Shown piece by piece: positions 33,926 to 44,108 of a stretch of 64,000 nt of DNA; the stretch's first letter is position 1; each line of letters begins with the position of its first letter. This stretch comes from an uncultured Mailhella sp. (GTDB taxonomy: Bacteria; Desulfobacterota; Desulfovibrionia; Desulfovibrionales; Desulfovibrionaceae). The stretch covers positions 13,202 to 77,201 of the forward strand of contig CAJTRG010000012.1 in the NCBI GenBank assembly GCA_910578585.1, in the 5' to 3' direction. The notes below the pieces were generated by a model. That model saw only the letters and a list, made by a program, of their open reading frames with translations, was not told the DNA's origin and made no database searches. A program made the translations under genes and the position numbers.

Positions 33926-35983
33926 GTGAGAAAGAGCGGTTTTTTATTTATTTTTTTCGTGTCTTGCTTAATGGCAAGTTTTGTTTTCCTTGGTCAGGGA
34001 CAATATGTTTTTGCATCTGAAGAAGAATCTGAAAATACACGTACAGAAGCTTCTTTGCCAGACGAAAACAGTCAAAATTCAGAAGAAATTTCAGAAGAAA
34101 CACAAGAACAGACAACTGAACAAAAGTCCAGAATATCCTATAATTATGAATTTGTATTTGCAGAAAATACAGAAGAGATTTTACCGGAAATCAAGCAGGA
34201 TATGATCAAGCTTGTGGTCAAAAACAGTCAGTTGGAATTTTTGAAAGATCAGGCCATTGAAAATGAATTTGCACTGATACGGCGCATTAATAATGATATT
34301 GACATTGCTGAGGATGTGCTCAAATCCTATGGCTATTATTCAGGGTACGCCAAGTATGCGCTTGAAGATGTAGAAAATAAAAAGCATGTAATTATAACAC
34401 TTTATCCTGAAGAACAATATAAAATTGATACCATTGCCATTAAATATACCCACAGCACGGCTTTGCCAAAATATTTTTTAACCTATAAAAATAAAAGAAA
34501 TAGTATTTTTGACAGTTATACGCCGTATACAGCGCCGCAGTTTGCAGAGGAAGTAAAAGTTGACACGCCCTATGCTATTGCAGCAAATATTCTTGCAGCG
34601 GTGGATGATTTGCCGCGTCCGCTTCGGAGCAATGGGTATCCCAACGCGAAAGTTGCTTCTTCTGCCTACAGTATTGATAAAGAAAACAAAGAGTTGAAAG
34701 GCACTGTTTTTATCAATCAGGGCTTGCCTGCAATTTTGGGGGATGTTGATTTAACGGGAAATACAGAAGTTTCCTCAGAATATATTTTAAAGCTTTGCCC
34801 ATGGCGGCCGGGAACTGTTTGGGATGACAGATTTTTATTGAAATATCGTGAACGGCTGCAAAAAACAGGCTTGTTTGAACACGTGCATATTGAATACGAT
34901 AAAAAAACATATCGTGAATACAACCGCAAATATCGGGAAGATCGCAAAGAAAAACAGAATAAAGACATAGTGCTTGAGCCTGTGACCTTGCCTGTTTTAT
35001 TGAATGTTAAAGAGGGGAAGAAGAAAAGTATTGGCGGTTCAGCCTATTATTCCACCGATGATGGTCCGGGTGCAGAAATTTTGTGGGAACACAGAAACAT
35101 TTTGGGCAATGGAGAAATTTTGCAGTTATCCATGCCGCTCAAAGATGATGCTTTGTTTTTGGCAGCCAATTTCAAAAAGCCTGCTTTTGGCTGCAGGGAA
35201 CAAAATTTGATTGTTCGTTCGCGTATTGGTTATGAAAAAACAGACGCCTACAATCAAAAATTTGCTGAATTTGGTTTTGGTATTGAACGGGAAATCCACG
35301 AAAAGTGGTGGCTGGAAAGTTTACTCAATTTTGACCATATTATTCCTAAAAAATGGCAGGGAGAAAGTTATTCTTCCATTGCTTTTGCCAATACTCTGAA
35401 ATACGATGACCGCAATTCCAGAATCAATCCGACAGAAGGCTTTATTTCTTCTTTAAAACTTATGCCTATGCACGGTTTTTCTCATGTGGAATTTACTGCC
35501 TTTGTGACAGAATTTGATACGTCTGTGTATTTGCCCTTGGGAGATAAAACGGTTTTGGCGCTGCGCGCAGCTGTAGGCACTATGTTTGGCGGGGATAATA
35601 CTATCCCTCGTTCAAAACGCTTTTTCCTTGGCGGCGGCGGATCTGTCCGTGGTTTTGAATATCAGGAAATTGGCAGGCACGATGGAAATGATGATCCCTA
35701 CGGCGGCATTTCCTATACCTTATTCAATAGCGAAGTGCGGCAAAATGTGACCAAAGACTTGGCTCTTGTGGGATTTGTTGACGGCGGTATGGTGTATGAG
35801 GAAGTGACGCCGGATTTTTCTGAAACAATGGCAATAGGTGCAGGCGTGGGACTTCGGTATAATACGCCTATTGGCCCTGTGCGTTTTGATATTGCCGTTC
35901 CGCTTACGGACGCTTTTGAAGATAAAGTGAAGAAAGAAATCACCGATTATCAACTCTATATAAGTATTGGACAGGCTTTTTAA
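33926..35983 (+). CDS. tamA: TamA-type outer membrane BamA-family protein
   Basis: The 685-residue protein has a signal peptide (hydrophobic stretch about 5-30, ending near FASEEE), an acidic spacer, POTRA-like domains to about 360 (GLPAILGDVDLTGNTEVSSEYILKL is a POTRA-type segment) and a C-terminal beta-barrel with the diagnostic FFLGGGGSVRGFEYQEIG near 570, ending in Phe (SIGQAF), as outer membrane proteins do. With TamB it helps insert proteins or move phospholipid across the envelope. The start is GTG at 33926. It overlaps tamB by one base. Confidence 0.88.
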   Translation: MRKSGFLFIFFVSCLMASFVFLGQGQYVFASEEESENTRTEASLPDENSQNSEEISEETQEQTTEQKSRISYNYEFVFAENTEEILPEIKQDMIKLVVKNSQLEFLKDQAIENEFALIRRINNDIDIAEDVLKSYGYYSGYAKYALEDVENKKHVIITLYPEEQYKIDTIAIKYTHSTALPKYFLTYKNKRNSIFDSYTPYTAPQFAEEVKVDTPYAIAANILAAVDDLPRPLRSNGYPNAKVASSAYSIDKENKELKGTVFINQGLPAILGDVDLTGNTEVSSEYILKLCPWRPGTVWDDRFLLKYRERLQKTGLFEHVHIEYDKKTYREYNRKYREDRKEKQNKDIVLEPVTLPVLLNVKEGKKKSIGGSAYYSTDDGPGAEILWEHRNILGNGEILQLSMPLKDDALFLAANFKKPAFGCREQNLIVRSRIGYEKTDAYNQKFAEFGFGIEREIHEKWWLESLLNFDHIIPKKWQGESYSSIAFANTLKYDDRNSRINPTEGFISSLKLMPMHGFSHVEFTAFVTEFDTSVYLPLGDKTVLALRAAVGTMFGGDNTIPRSKRFFLGGGGSVRGFEYQEIGRHDGNDDPYGGISYTLFNSEVRQNVTKDLALVGFVDGGMVYEEVTPDFSETMAIGAGVGLRYNTPIGPVRFDIAVPLTDAFEDKVKKEITDYQLYISIGQAF

Positions 35984-38900
35984 TGGATAGTGCTCGTATA
36001 AAAAAATATATTCGCAAGACCTTTAAATATACAGGTGTTTTTTTCGGCAGTATTTTTATTGTACTACTCTTTGCCTTTTTGTGTATTCGTTTTCAATTTG
36101 TAGAAAATATCATCAAAAATTATGCAGTTGAGTTTATCAATAAGGAACTTGCGGCATATCATCTTCAAATATCTGTTGGTGACCTCGATTTGAATTTGCC
36201 TGTTTCTGTGCGCATACGAAATATCGCTGTACAAGACGACAGCGGCGAATTTTTACATGCTGAATCCTTGAGTTTAAACAGCCGGCTTTTGGCATTATTC
36301 CGCTATCAGGTGGCTATTCCCAGTATTGAGTTGAAATATCTTACTTTGCAGCGCATGCCGGCCGTCACCGTACCTCCGGCATTGGAACAAGAAGAAAAGA
36401 AAGAAGAAAAGCTGTCTGCAAAAGAACAATTTGAGCAAATTCATGGACTTTTATTCCATGAACATATGCCTTCTGTTTTAGTCAGCAATATTTCTTTTGA
36501 TCATATTACCATTAATCCCATGGCGCTCAATAGTTTTAAAAGTGGGGAAAGTTTAGAAGAGCGTTTCTTTGACGGTCCTCTTGTGGTGGACGGGAAATTT
36601 TCTGCAAGTATTGAAAAAGAGCTTTGCCGTTTTAAAGGAAAATTAGCCGCCGCCTATCAAAATAATAATGCAGCCATTGAAAATTTATTGGATATTTTCC
36701 CTAATCAAACCATACGTTTTTCTTTGGATTATACGGATGAAAAAGGCGTTTTCATCGAACTTGCCAAAACCATGGCCAATCTGTCTTCTTCTTCCGAAGC
36801 TCATGCGCTCTTCTCCACAAAATTTGTGGGCACGCTTTCAGAATTTGAAGTGGATGCAAATGCAGAAGCTTTTGATGATACGTATTTTAAAGAGCCTGCA
36901 AAATTTACAGCGCATTATACGCCAAAGCCTTTTAAAGGAAATGTTCAGCTTTCTGCAAAGCCCTATATCCCTGAGGTGCTGAATAGCGCTGATATTACAG
37001 CTAAAATTGAGTTAGATACATTTTCTGTTTCTGACAGCGGTGAACGTTTGGAAAAAATGCAGTTTGTTGATGAAGAAACAGGCGAGAAAATTTCTATTGA
37101 CCCGAATATGCCTTATGATCAGGCTGTGGCAGAAAACGGCGAAGCACCCAATAAAAATGTCAGTTTTGCTTATGATATCAATTGCAAAGACATGGACTTT
37201 GTCAGTCCCATGCTCAAGGATTTATTGGGCAGTGAACAGCAAATTATCGGGCAGCTTGATGTGCAGTTTTTTGTTCGGCAGCTGCCCCGTTTCTTTGCAA
37301 AAAATGTGAATTTCCTGGCAAAAAGTATCAGTTCTAAAACTAATATTGCCATTTCTCGGGAAGTTTTTGTTCATTCAGATTTCAATATCAATAATTTTTC
37401 CTTTTTGAATACAGAAACACAAACCAATCAAGGGAAAATGGCTGGCGTTTTGAATATTACGGGCAATATTGAAGATCCGCAAATTGTTTTTCAAGCTGCC
37501 ATCCCGGAACTTGTGACAACGGAATATGCCAGTGCAGAAGATAAAAACAATGATCACAACGGCAAAGAATTAACGCTGGAAAATTTGAAATTGATGCTGA
37601 AAAGCAAGGGCTTTGAAAAGCCTGTTGATGTTATTCCTTTAGATATGGAGAAAATGCGCGCTCTGTATCAAAAACATCAATACGCCACGTCCATTCAAAG
37701 AATGAAGGAATTATTTTACAGTGCTGTGAATTATCCTGTAAAACTTGAACTGATTTTCAATGCTGACTATATGGATGAGCACAGCTTTGTCAATGCTGAT
37801 ATTCGCTTGAGTCCAAAAGTCCTTGGTCTTGGTGAAAATGCAAATAAATTTGTTGAGTTCTCCAAAGTGCATGCCAATATTTTCGGGGCAAGTTTAGACG
37901 GAAATTTGTATGTTGATTTGCCTGAAACAATGGAAGAAGAGTATGCCATCAAAGGCAAACTGCAGGGAAAAATGGCTGATGCCGCAGCGCTTGAAAATGC
38001 ATTTTTCCTGCCTTTGCAAATCAATAATTTGTCTTATCTGGCGGAATTTAATGTGACGCCGCAAAAAGGACAAAGTGTGCGCGTTTCCATGAATGCAGAC
38101 AATGGTGCGTATAACTTGGACGAATGGAAAAATTTTAATGCAAAAATCAATATTGATGATGTGTGGAAAGATATGTTTGTTGATAATTCCATACAGTTTG
38201 CTTCCCTGGAACTTGGTGACCTTGGCACTGTGAAAGATTGTACTTTGACCCTGAAAGGTCTCCTGACCAAAATGCTTTTGCATGCAAGTTTCAAAGGGGA
38301 TGCAATTTTTGATACCAAAGCCACGCTTTCCACTAATTTTGAACATCTTTCCGGTACCTTATTCAATTTTAATTTTGAATATCCCTTTATGAAGACAAAA
38401 ATTCGTTTGCAAAAACCTTTCAATTTCCTGTTTTCACCAACCAATATGAATGTACAGGATATGCAGCTTGCCATTGCGCCTCACGGGGAATTGCGTCTTG
38501 GCGGGCAGCTTGCGCAAAACAATATGAATTTAAAGGGAAATATCAATAAAATTGATTTATCCTATTTGCCGCTGGATTTAAAAGGTATACTTAGTTCTAC
38601 ACTGGCAATATCCGGTACGCCTCATTCCCCAAAGGGAAATATTGAGCTTTTGTTGAAAGATTTTCAAACTCTGGTCAGTCCTAAGGTTTCCTTTGTCCTG
38701 AAAGGAAATATTGTACAGGCAGGGCAGGATTATAAGCTCAGTTTAGCCCTGAATATGCTTGAGAAAGAAAAATACAATGTTGAAAAGGCAAATGTCAGTC
38801 TGCAAATTCCTTTGCAGTATACACCGCTGCTTACTGTTTCAACAACGCGTCCTGTGCAGGGGCAATTTGCCTATAAGGGAAGCCTGAAAACGCTTTGGAG

Positions 38901-40215
38901 TTATGTTCCCCTTGACGGACGCACTTTAGAAGGACAGCTGGATTTGAATGGCAATATTTCCGGAACGCTTGAACGTCTTGATATTAATTACACGGCAAAA
39001 TCCTTACAGGCAAAATATGAAGATTTAATTCTTGGCATTATGCTGACGGATTTAAATTTTGAAAGTGCGCTGAAAAAGGGGCACGGCACGGTTAAACTTT
39101 CTGCAAAAGACGGACGTAAAGGCACCGTCAGTGTGAACGGCAGTTTTGATGTTCCATTCTTATACCACGGGCAATATCAGCCCGCATTTATCAAAAAGAA
39201 TGCTGAGAAAAACAGACAAGCCTATGAACGACAACTGCGAACTGCCAAAAGTTCTGCCCTGATTCTGGATGTGAAAACAGAACTTTCCAATTTTAATCCA
39301 TTTTACCGCAGTGACTTTTTCATCGTATTATCTGGTTTTGTGACCGCTCAGGAAATGGTTGAAAATCCAAAAGTTGCCGGGGATATTTCCATTGATAATG
39401 CAGAAGTGCATTTGGAAAATATTCGTTACAGCTCCATTCCTGCTCTTAACATTGTGGAAGATTCCTCAAAGAGAATACGCAGGAAACGGGCAGGGTCAGG
39501 AAGAAATTTAGGCATTGACATCCATATTCCGCGGCAGGTGGGCGTCTATGCTCCGGGCATTGAAACCCTGTGGAAAGGGGATATGTCTGTTTTTGGCAGA
39601 ATACAGGAACCGGCAATTAAAGGAACGCTCAAAGCCTTCAAAGGTCAAATGAAAATTTTGAACAGTGAGCTCAAACTGAACAAAGGGGAAATTATTTTTG
39701 ACGGCTCAACACCCATTGCACCCATTGTGGATTTGAAGCTGGAACATAATGGAAAGGGCGTACAATCCTTTGTATCGCTGAAAGGTTTGGCATTTCAGCC
39801 GGAACTTGAAATCAGCAGTAATCCGTATTTGCCTTCTGATGAAGTGCTTGCGCATATTTTGTTTGCCCGTTCCATGACGGAATTGAGTGATTTTGAAAAA
39901 ATTCGTTTGGCAACAGTGTTCACCAGCTTAATGGGCTTTGACGTCAGCCGCGGCATAACAGGAACAACAAAGAATTTATTTGGTTTAGATGTGCTTTCCA
40001 TTGATAATAAGCAAAGCGCGAGCGGGGAAGAAGAAATCAGCGTTGAACTTGGTAAGTATTTGCGCAATAATGTGTACGTGGGGCTGGAGCAGGAAGTTGG
40101 CTCTCAGGATACATCCGGGGTTTTAAAATATGAAGTCAACGAACATCTTTCCGCGGGAACAAAAGTTGGTACAGAAGACAGCACCATAGGTTTTCAATGG
40201 AAATATGATTATTAG
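35983..40215 (+). CDS. tamB: TamB-type translocation and assembly protein
   Basis: The 1410-residue protein has one N-terminal membrane helix (about residues 15-36) and a long periplasmic body of beta-strand-rich repeats, the AsmA/TamB groove fold. The C-terminal 300 residues form the DUF490 region (RQVGVYAPGIETLWKGDMSVFG, LKLNKGEIIFDGSTPIAP, LFARSMTELSDFEKIRLA) and the end is aromatic (FQWKYDY). It bridges inner membrane to TamA. TAATG overlap with tamA indicates one transcript, closed by the hairpin at 40285. Confidence 0.9.
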   Translation: MDSARIKKYIRKTFKYTGVFFGSIFIVLLFAFLCIRFQFVENIIKNYAVEFINKELAAYHLQISVGDLDLNLPVSVRIRNIAVQDDSGEFLHAESLSLNSRLLALFRYQVAIPSIELKYLTLQRMPAVTVPPALEQEEKKEEKLSAKEQFEQIHGLLFHEHMPSVLVSNISFDHITINPMALNSFKSGESLEERFFDGPLVVDGKFSASIEKELCRFKGKLAAAYQNNNAAIENLLDIFPNQTIRFSLDYTDEKGVFIELAKTMANLSSSSEAHALFSTKFVGTLSEFEVDANAEAFDDTYFKEPAKFTAHYTPKPFKGNVQLSAKPYIPEVLNSADITAKIELDTFSVSDSGERLEKMQFVDEETGEKISIDPNMPYDQAVAENGEAPNKNVSFAYDINCKDMDFVSPMLKDLLGSEQQIIGQLDVQFFVRQLPRFFAKNVNFLAKSISSKTNIAISREVFVHSDFNINNFSFLNTETQTNQGKMAGVLNITGNIEDPQIVFQAAIPELVTTEYASAEDKNNDHNGKELTLENLKLMLKSKGFEKPVDVIPLDMEKMRALYQKHQYATSIQRMKELFYSAVNYPVKLELIFNADYMDEHSFVNADIRLSPKVLGLGENANKFVEFSKVHANIFGASLDGNLYVDLPETMEEEYAIKGKLQGKMADAAALENAFFLPLQINNLSYLAEFNVTPQKGQSVRVSMNADNGAYNLDEWKNFNAKINIDDVWKDMFVDNSIQFASLELGDLGTVKDCTLTLKGLLTKMLLHASFKGDAIFDTKATLSTNFEHLSGTLFNFNFEYPFMKTKIRLQKPFNFLFSPTNMNVQDMQLAIAPHGELRLGGQLAQNNMNLKGNINKIDLSYLPLDLKGILSSTLAISGTPHSPKGNIELLLKDFQTLVSPKVSFVLKGNIVQAGQDYKLSLALNMLEKEKYNVEKANVSLQIPLQYTPLLTVSTTRPVQGQFAYKGSLKTLWSYVPLDGRTLEGQLDLNGNISGTLERLDINYTAKSLQAKYEDLILGIMLTDLNFESALKKGHGTVKLSAKDGRKGTVSVNGSFDVPFLYHGQYQPAFIKKNAEKNRQAYERQLRTAKSSALILDVKTELSNFNPFYRSDFFIVLSGFVTAQEMVENPKVAGDISIDNAEVHLENIRYSSIPALNIVEDSSKRIRRKRAGSGRNLGIDIHIPRQVGVYAPGIETLWKGDMSVFGRIQEPAIKGTLKAFKGQMKILNSELKLNKGEIIFDGSTPIAPIVDLKLEHNGKGVQSFVSLKGLAFQPELEISSNPYLPSDEVLAHILFARSMTELSDFEKIRLATVFTSLMGFDVSRGITGTTKNLFGLDVLSIDNKQSASGEEEISVELGKYLRNNVYVGLEQEVGSQDTSGVLKYEVNEHLSAGTKVGTEDSTIGFQWKYDY

Positions 40216-40245
40216 GCGGAGTTTTTGTATAGGATTCTTTTTTTT

Positions 40246-40270
40246 CTTGGGGGAAATGATTTCCCCCAAG
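40246..40270. repeat. G/C-run palindrome after tamB
   Basis: CTTGGGGGAAA and TTTCCCCCAAG form a perfect 11-base stem with a three-base loop. No T-run follows on either strand, so it is not an ordinary terminator. The same arrangement (a GGGGGA palindrome, a short C-rich spacer, then a terminator) recurs at 47649-47722. Confidence 0.6.
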
Positions 40271-40284
40271 CCCCCTCAAACTAA

Positions 40285-40324
40285 AATTCAAGACATGTAT
40301 TTTCATACATGCCTTGAATTTTTG
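40285..40324 (+). terminator. Terminator of tamA-tamB
   Basis: AATTCAAGACATGTAT (40285-40300) pairs with ATACATGCCTTGAATT (40305-40320) with one mismatch around a TTTC loop, and a T-run follows. Confidence 0.75.
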
Positions 40325-40439
40325 AGAGCGAAAATTTTTATAACTTGTGGTAGCCGTTGGCGAGTTTACGAGCTTTACGGATAGCAACAGCAGAGCTATA
40401 ATTCCCCCAAAAAAGAAAGATGGTCTAGAATTTTATTGT

Positions 40440-40742
40440 TTACAAATCAAAAAAATCAAAATCAGTATTTTGTTCTGTAAAGTGCTTGAAAGGGGCTTTA
40501 TTTTTAATAGCGTTCAGCATAAGTGTTTTGCTGTCAAGCATTGCGCGTGATTGGATTTCTGTTTCTACTTGTTTGGCGTAACTATTGACATTGCGGGGAG
40601 GAATACCTTTTTCTGCAAGCACAAGTTCAGCAAATTGGGTTTGTTCCCAAATGCTTAATAATTCATCATCGGATAATAACTGCAAATCTAAACTTTGTGC
40701 CGGAAGATTTGTATTGTCGGAAAAAGAAAAAATTGAAAACAT
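40440..40742 (-). CDS. Small protein of unknown function upstream of flhA
   Basis: The 100-residue protein is soluble, acidic at the C-terminus (DFDFFDL) and mostly helical, with DLQLLSDDELLSIWEQTQFAELVLAEKGIPPRNV in the centre. A strong GGAGAT site before the ATG supports a real gene. I do not recognise the family. It is divergent from flhA, separated by about 180 AT-rich bases that must hold both promoters. The QTQFAELVLAEKG helix suggests a protein-binding role. Confidence 0.6.
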   Translation of the reverse strand: MFSIFSFSDNTNLPAQSLDLQLLSDDELLSIWEQTQFAELVLAEKGIPPRNVNSYAKQVETEIQSRAMLDSKTLMLNAIKNKAPFKHFTEQNTDFDFFDL

Positions 40743-40925
40743 GTTTATCTCCTCGCAAGTACATAATATGAAAATTTTTTTCTTGCAAGTCTAGAAATTG
40801 TTTAAAAAATTTGTTATAAATTTTTTTGTTGTTGCAATAAATGAATTTTTTAGGTTCACAAAAAGAAAGATACAAAAAAATATTTTTTATATCTGATTTA
40901 TTTTATTGCGTAATTTGGAAGGTCT

Positions 40926-43061
40926 ATGACGCAAAAAACGGCAAACAGTGCTCCTCGTTTTCGTGGTAAGGGTGATATTGCTCTTGCTGCTGGTGTTGTA
41001 TTAATCTTGGGATTAATGCTCATTCCTTTGCCTACATGGTTTTTGGACATCATGCTTTCCTTTAGTATTTCCTTATCGTTCTTGGTACTTTTAACTGCCA
41101 TGTTTATGATAAGTCCTTTGGAATTTTCTATTTTCCCTACATTATTGCTTGTGACTACACTGCTTCGCCTGGGGCTCAACGTTGCTTCCACGCGATTAAT
41201 TTTATTGAATGGGGATAAAGGGGCAGCCGCTGCCGGGGATATTATCCAATCCTTTGCGGAATATGTTGTTGGTGGTTCCTATGTTGTTGGTGCGGTTATC
41301 TTCTTAATTCTCTTTATTTTGAATAAGGTTGTTATTACCTCCGGTACAACTCGTATCGCGGAAGTTGCTGCCCGTTTTACCTTGGACGCTATGCCCGGTA
41401 AGCAAATGGCAATTGAAGCGGATTTGAACTCCGGCATTATCACTGAACAGGAAGCTATTGAACAGCGTAAAAATATCCGCCGTGAAGCAGACTTTTACGG
41501 CGCTATGGATGGTGCCGGCAAGTTCGTGCAAGGGGACGTAACTGCCGGTATGTTTATTACTTTCATCAATATTATTGGCGGTATTATCATTGGGGTTTGG
41601 CAGTTTGGACTGAGCTTTCAGGATGCACTGCAAACCTATTCTCTGCTGACTATTGGTGATGGTCTGGTTTCAACCATTCCTTCCATTATTATTTCTGTTT
41701 CTGCTGGTATTATTGTTTCCCGCGCTGCCGCTGAAAGTAAAATGGGTGAAGAATTTTTAACACAATTAACCTATAATTCCAAAGTGTTAAAAATTGTTTC
41801 CGGTATTTTGTTCCTGCTGGGGATTGTGCCCGGGCTTCCTCTTGTTCCGTTTTGGACGTTTAGTATTTTACTTTTCATTACAACGCGGATTTTAGGAAAT
41901 AGTGATGTGGCTGTTGATACGGCGGGAGCTGGCGGCAAGAAAGCTCTTGGCGGTGGTGCCGGCGGCGGCAATAAAGCCATTGGTCAGGCCGGGGCTGCGC
42001 CTGAAAATCTCGACAGTCCGGAAGAAGTGCAAAAATTATTGCCTCTCGATTTATTGGAACTGGAAGTGGGCTATGGTCTTATTCCTTTGGTTGATGAAGA
42101 GCAAAACGGCAATTTGCTTTCTCGTATTCGTTCCATTCGCCGTCAATTTGCGCTGGATATGGGGGTTGTTATTCCCGCACTGCATTTACGGGATAACTTG
42201 CAGCTTCGTCCAGGACAATATTCACTCTTAATTAAAGGAAACCAAATTGCCACAGCAGAAATTTTGATTGACCATTATTTAGCAATGGATCCAGGCAATG
42301 CCACCAAGAAAATTGAGGGTATTGAAACCATGGAACCAGCCTTTAGTCTGCCTGCTCTTTGGATTACAGAAATGCAGAAAGAAGATGCCATGGTGGCAGG
42401 CTATACTGTTGTTGACCCGGCAACAGTTATTGCAACCCATATCACGGAAGTCTTCCGCCGTAATTTATCAGAATTTCTTGGCCGTCAGGAAGTGCAGGCT
42501 TTACTCGATACACTCGCAAAAACTGCACCGCGGGTTGTGGATGAACTTGTACCCAATGTTTTGCAGTTAGGGCAAGTGCAAAAGGTTTTGCAGAATTTAG
42601 TGCGTGAAAACGTCAGCATCCGTGATATGCTCACCATTATTGAAACTTTGGCTGACTATGGGCAGGCAAACAAAAATCCTGATACCTTGACGGAATTTGT
42701 GCGTGAACGTATGGCAAGAACCATTATTCGCCCTTATTTGGATGAAGAAAATGCGCTCGTAATTATGACAATTGATCCGCAGGCAGACAGAGTTATTCAG
42801 GAATCTCTTAGAACAACGGATGGTGGCGCGTTTCTTGCATTAAATCCGGCTGTAGCTCAAAAATTTATCACGAATATTAATCGTGTAATAGACAGCGCGG
42901 TGATGTTTTCAAGTCAGCCCGTACTTTTGACGTCTCCGATGATACGTCCTCACGTGGCACAGCTTGTTACGCGTTTCTTACCCAATGTGCCTGTACTGTC
43001 TCAAGTTGAAATTCCCGCAGATATTCGGCTTCATTCTGCAGGAACAGTAGGAATTGAATAA
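40926..43061 (+). CDS. flhA: Flagellar export apparatus protein FlhA
   Basis: The 711-residue protein has seven or eight membrane helices in the first 330 residues with the FHIPEP-family signatures (LLLVTTLLRLGLNVASTRLIL, GDKGAAAAGDIIQSF, LDAMPGKQMAIEADLNSGII) and a large cytosolic C-domain that binds export substrates. A Gly/Ala-rich linker (GAGGKKALGGGAGGGNKAIG near 335) joins the two. First gene of the flagellar operon; its stop overlaps the flhF start by one base (TAATG). No flhB lies beside it. Confidence 0.95.
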   Translation: MTQKTANSAPRFRGKGDIALAAGVVLILGLMLIPLPTWFLDIMLSFSISLSFLVLLTAMFMISPLEFSIFPTLLLVTTLLRLGLNVASTRLILLNGDKGAAAAGDIIQSFAEYVVGGSYVVGAVIFLILFILNKVVITSGTTRIAEVAARFTLDAMPGKQMAIEADLNSGIITEQEAIEQRKNIRREADFYGAMDGAGKFVQGDVTAGMFITFINIIGGIIIGVWQFGLSFQDALQTYSLLTIGDGLVSTIPSIIISVSAGIIVSRAAAESKMGEEFLTQLTYNSKVLKIVSGILFLLGIVPGLPLVPFWTFSILLFITTRILGNSDVAVDTAGAGGKKALGGGAGGGNKAIGQAGAAPENLDSPEEVQKLLPLDLLELEVGYGLIPLVDEEQNGNLLSRIRSIRRQFALDMGVVIPALHLRDNLQLRPGQYSLLIKGNQIATAEILIDHYLAMDPGNATKKIEGIETMEPAFSLPALWITEMQKEDAMVAGYTVVDPATVIATHITEVFRRNLSEFLGRQEVQALLDTLAKTAPRVVDELVPNVLQLGQVQKVLQNLVRENVSIRDMLTIIETLADYGQANKNPDTLTEFVRERMARTIIRPYLDEENALVIMTIDPQADRVIQESLRTTDGGAFLALNPAVAQKFITNINRVIDSAVMFSSQPVLLTSPMIRPHVAQLVTRFLPNVPVLSQVEIPADIRLHSAGTVGIE

Positions 43062-44107
43062 TGCAAGTAAAAACATATATTGGAAATAGCACAAAAGAAG
43101 TTCTTGATGCCATAAAGAATGAACTTGGCAGCGATGCTGTTATTTTGTCAAGCAGAGAACGTCAAAAAGACGGACGCCGTGTGTATGAAATAACGGCCGG
43201 TGCTGAACGGACAGAACAAACGAGTGCAAAAGATAAAGCAAGTTCAGCCGTTCCCAGCGGCTGGGATGATTGGCATAAGGAATGGAGTAAGCTCAAAGAG
43301 CAAATTTATTTACTTATGCAGCCATCACTGCAGCTGGATAAGCTGAGCCCTCATCAGCGGGTGGCTTTGGAATATTTGCAGCGTGAAGGCGTGGAAAATG
43401 AAGTAATTGTGCAGTGTTATAATCTTTTGCTTGCCCATAAGGCAGAAGAAGCTTCCATGCTCAAAGTCCTGGCATCTCTTGTGCCTGTCAAAAGTTTTAC
43501 ATTTGAAAATTATCCGCAGCGCCTGCATATTATAACTGGCCCCTATGGCGTTGGAAAAACAAGTACCGTGCTTCGTCTTGCGCTTCTTCGCAAAGTACAA
43601 GTTCCTCATCATCGTGTTGCCTTTATTAATACAGACAGTTTGCGGGGCAATGGCAGAGTAGTTTTGCGGCACTGGGCGGATTTATCCGGTTTTCCGTATT
43701 TTGAAGCACCAGACAAGGAATCCATGTACGGGGCGCTCAAAGCCTGCGGCGATGCCAACTGCATATTTGTTGACATGCAGGGGCTTGCCAAAAATGAAAA
43801 ATTGGAAGATAAGTTGCGTATGCTTGGTCTTGATACTGTGCAAGCCCATGTACATATTACAATTTCTCCGCATTATCAATATTTGAAAGAACTTTTAAAG
43901 CGCTATAAAAGTTCTTTCCCTACAAGTCTTATGTGGACAAAGCTTGATGAAGCTGAACATTTTGCTGAGCTTATCAATATTGCTGTTTGGACGGGTATGC
44001 CTATTTCTGCGCTTTCATTTGGCGCGGAATTGCAGGATTCTTTGATTCCTGCGGAAGAGGCGCAAATCTGGCGTTTGATTTTAAAACATCAATTACCAAA
44101 GGGTTAG
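43061..44107 (+). CDS. flhF: Flagellar SRP-like GTPase FlhF
   Basis: The 348-residue protein has the FlhF N-terminal segment (MQVKTYIGNSTKEVLDAIKNELG), a helical N-domain and an SRP-type GTPase with P-loop TGPYGVGKTS at 159-168, VAFINTDSLRGNGR near 185 and VDMQGL near 245 as the G3 aspartate. FlhF sets the site of polar flagella with FlhG, which follows at one base. The G4 region reads TKLDEAEHF. It is slightly shorter than many FlhFs, with a brief B-domain. Confidence 0.9.
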   Translation: MQVKTYIGNSTKEVLDAIKNELGSDAVILSSRERQKDGRRVYEITAGAERTEQTSAKDKASSAVPSGWDDWHKEWSKLKEQIYLLMQPSLQLDKLSPHQRVALEYLQREGVENEVIVQCYNLLLAHKAEEASMLKVLASLVPVKSFTFENYPQRLHIITGPYGVGKTSTVLRLALLRKVQVPHHRVAFINTDSLRGNGRVVLRHWADLSGFPYFEAPDKESMYGALKACGDANCIFVDMQGLAKNEKLEDKLRMLGLDTVQAHVHITISPHYQYLKELLKRYKSSFPTSLMWTKLDEAEHFAELINIAVWTGMPISALSFGAELQDSLIPAEEAQIWRLILKHQLPKG

Positions 44108-44108
44108 T

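Noticed and set aside
40246..40270. Rho-independent terminator
   Set aside because: The palindrome is not followed by a T-run on either strand; the hairpin at 40285 does this job.
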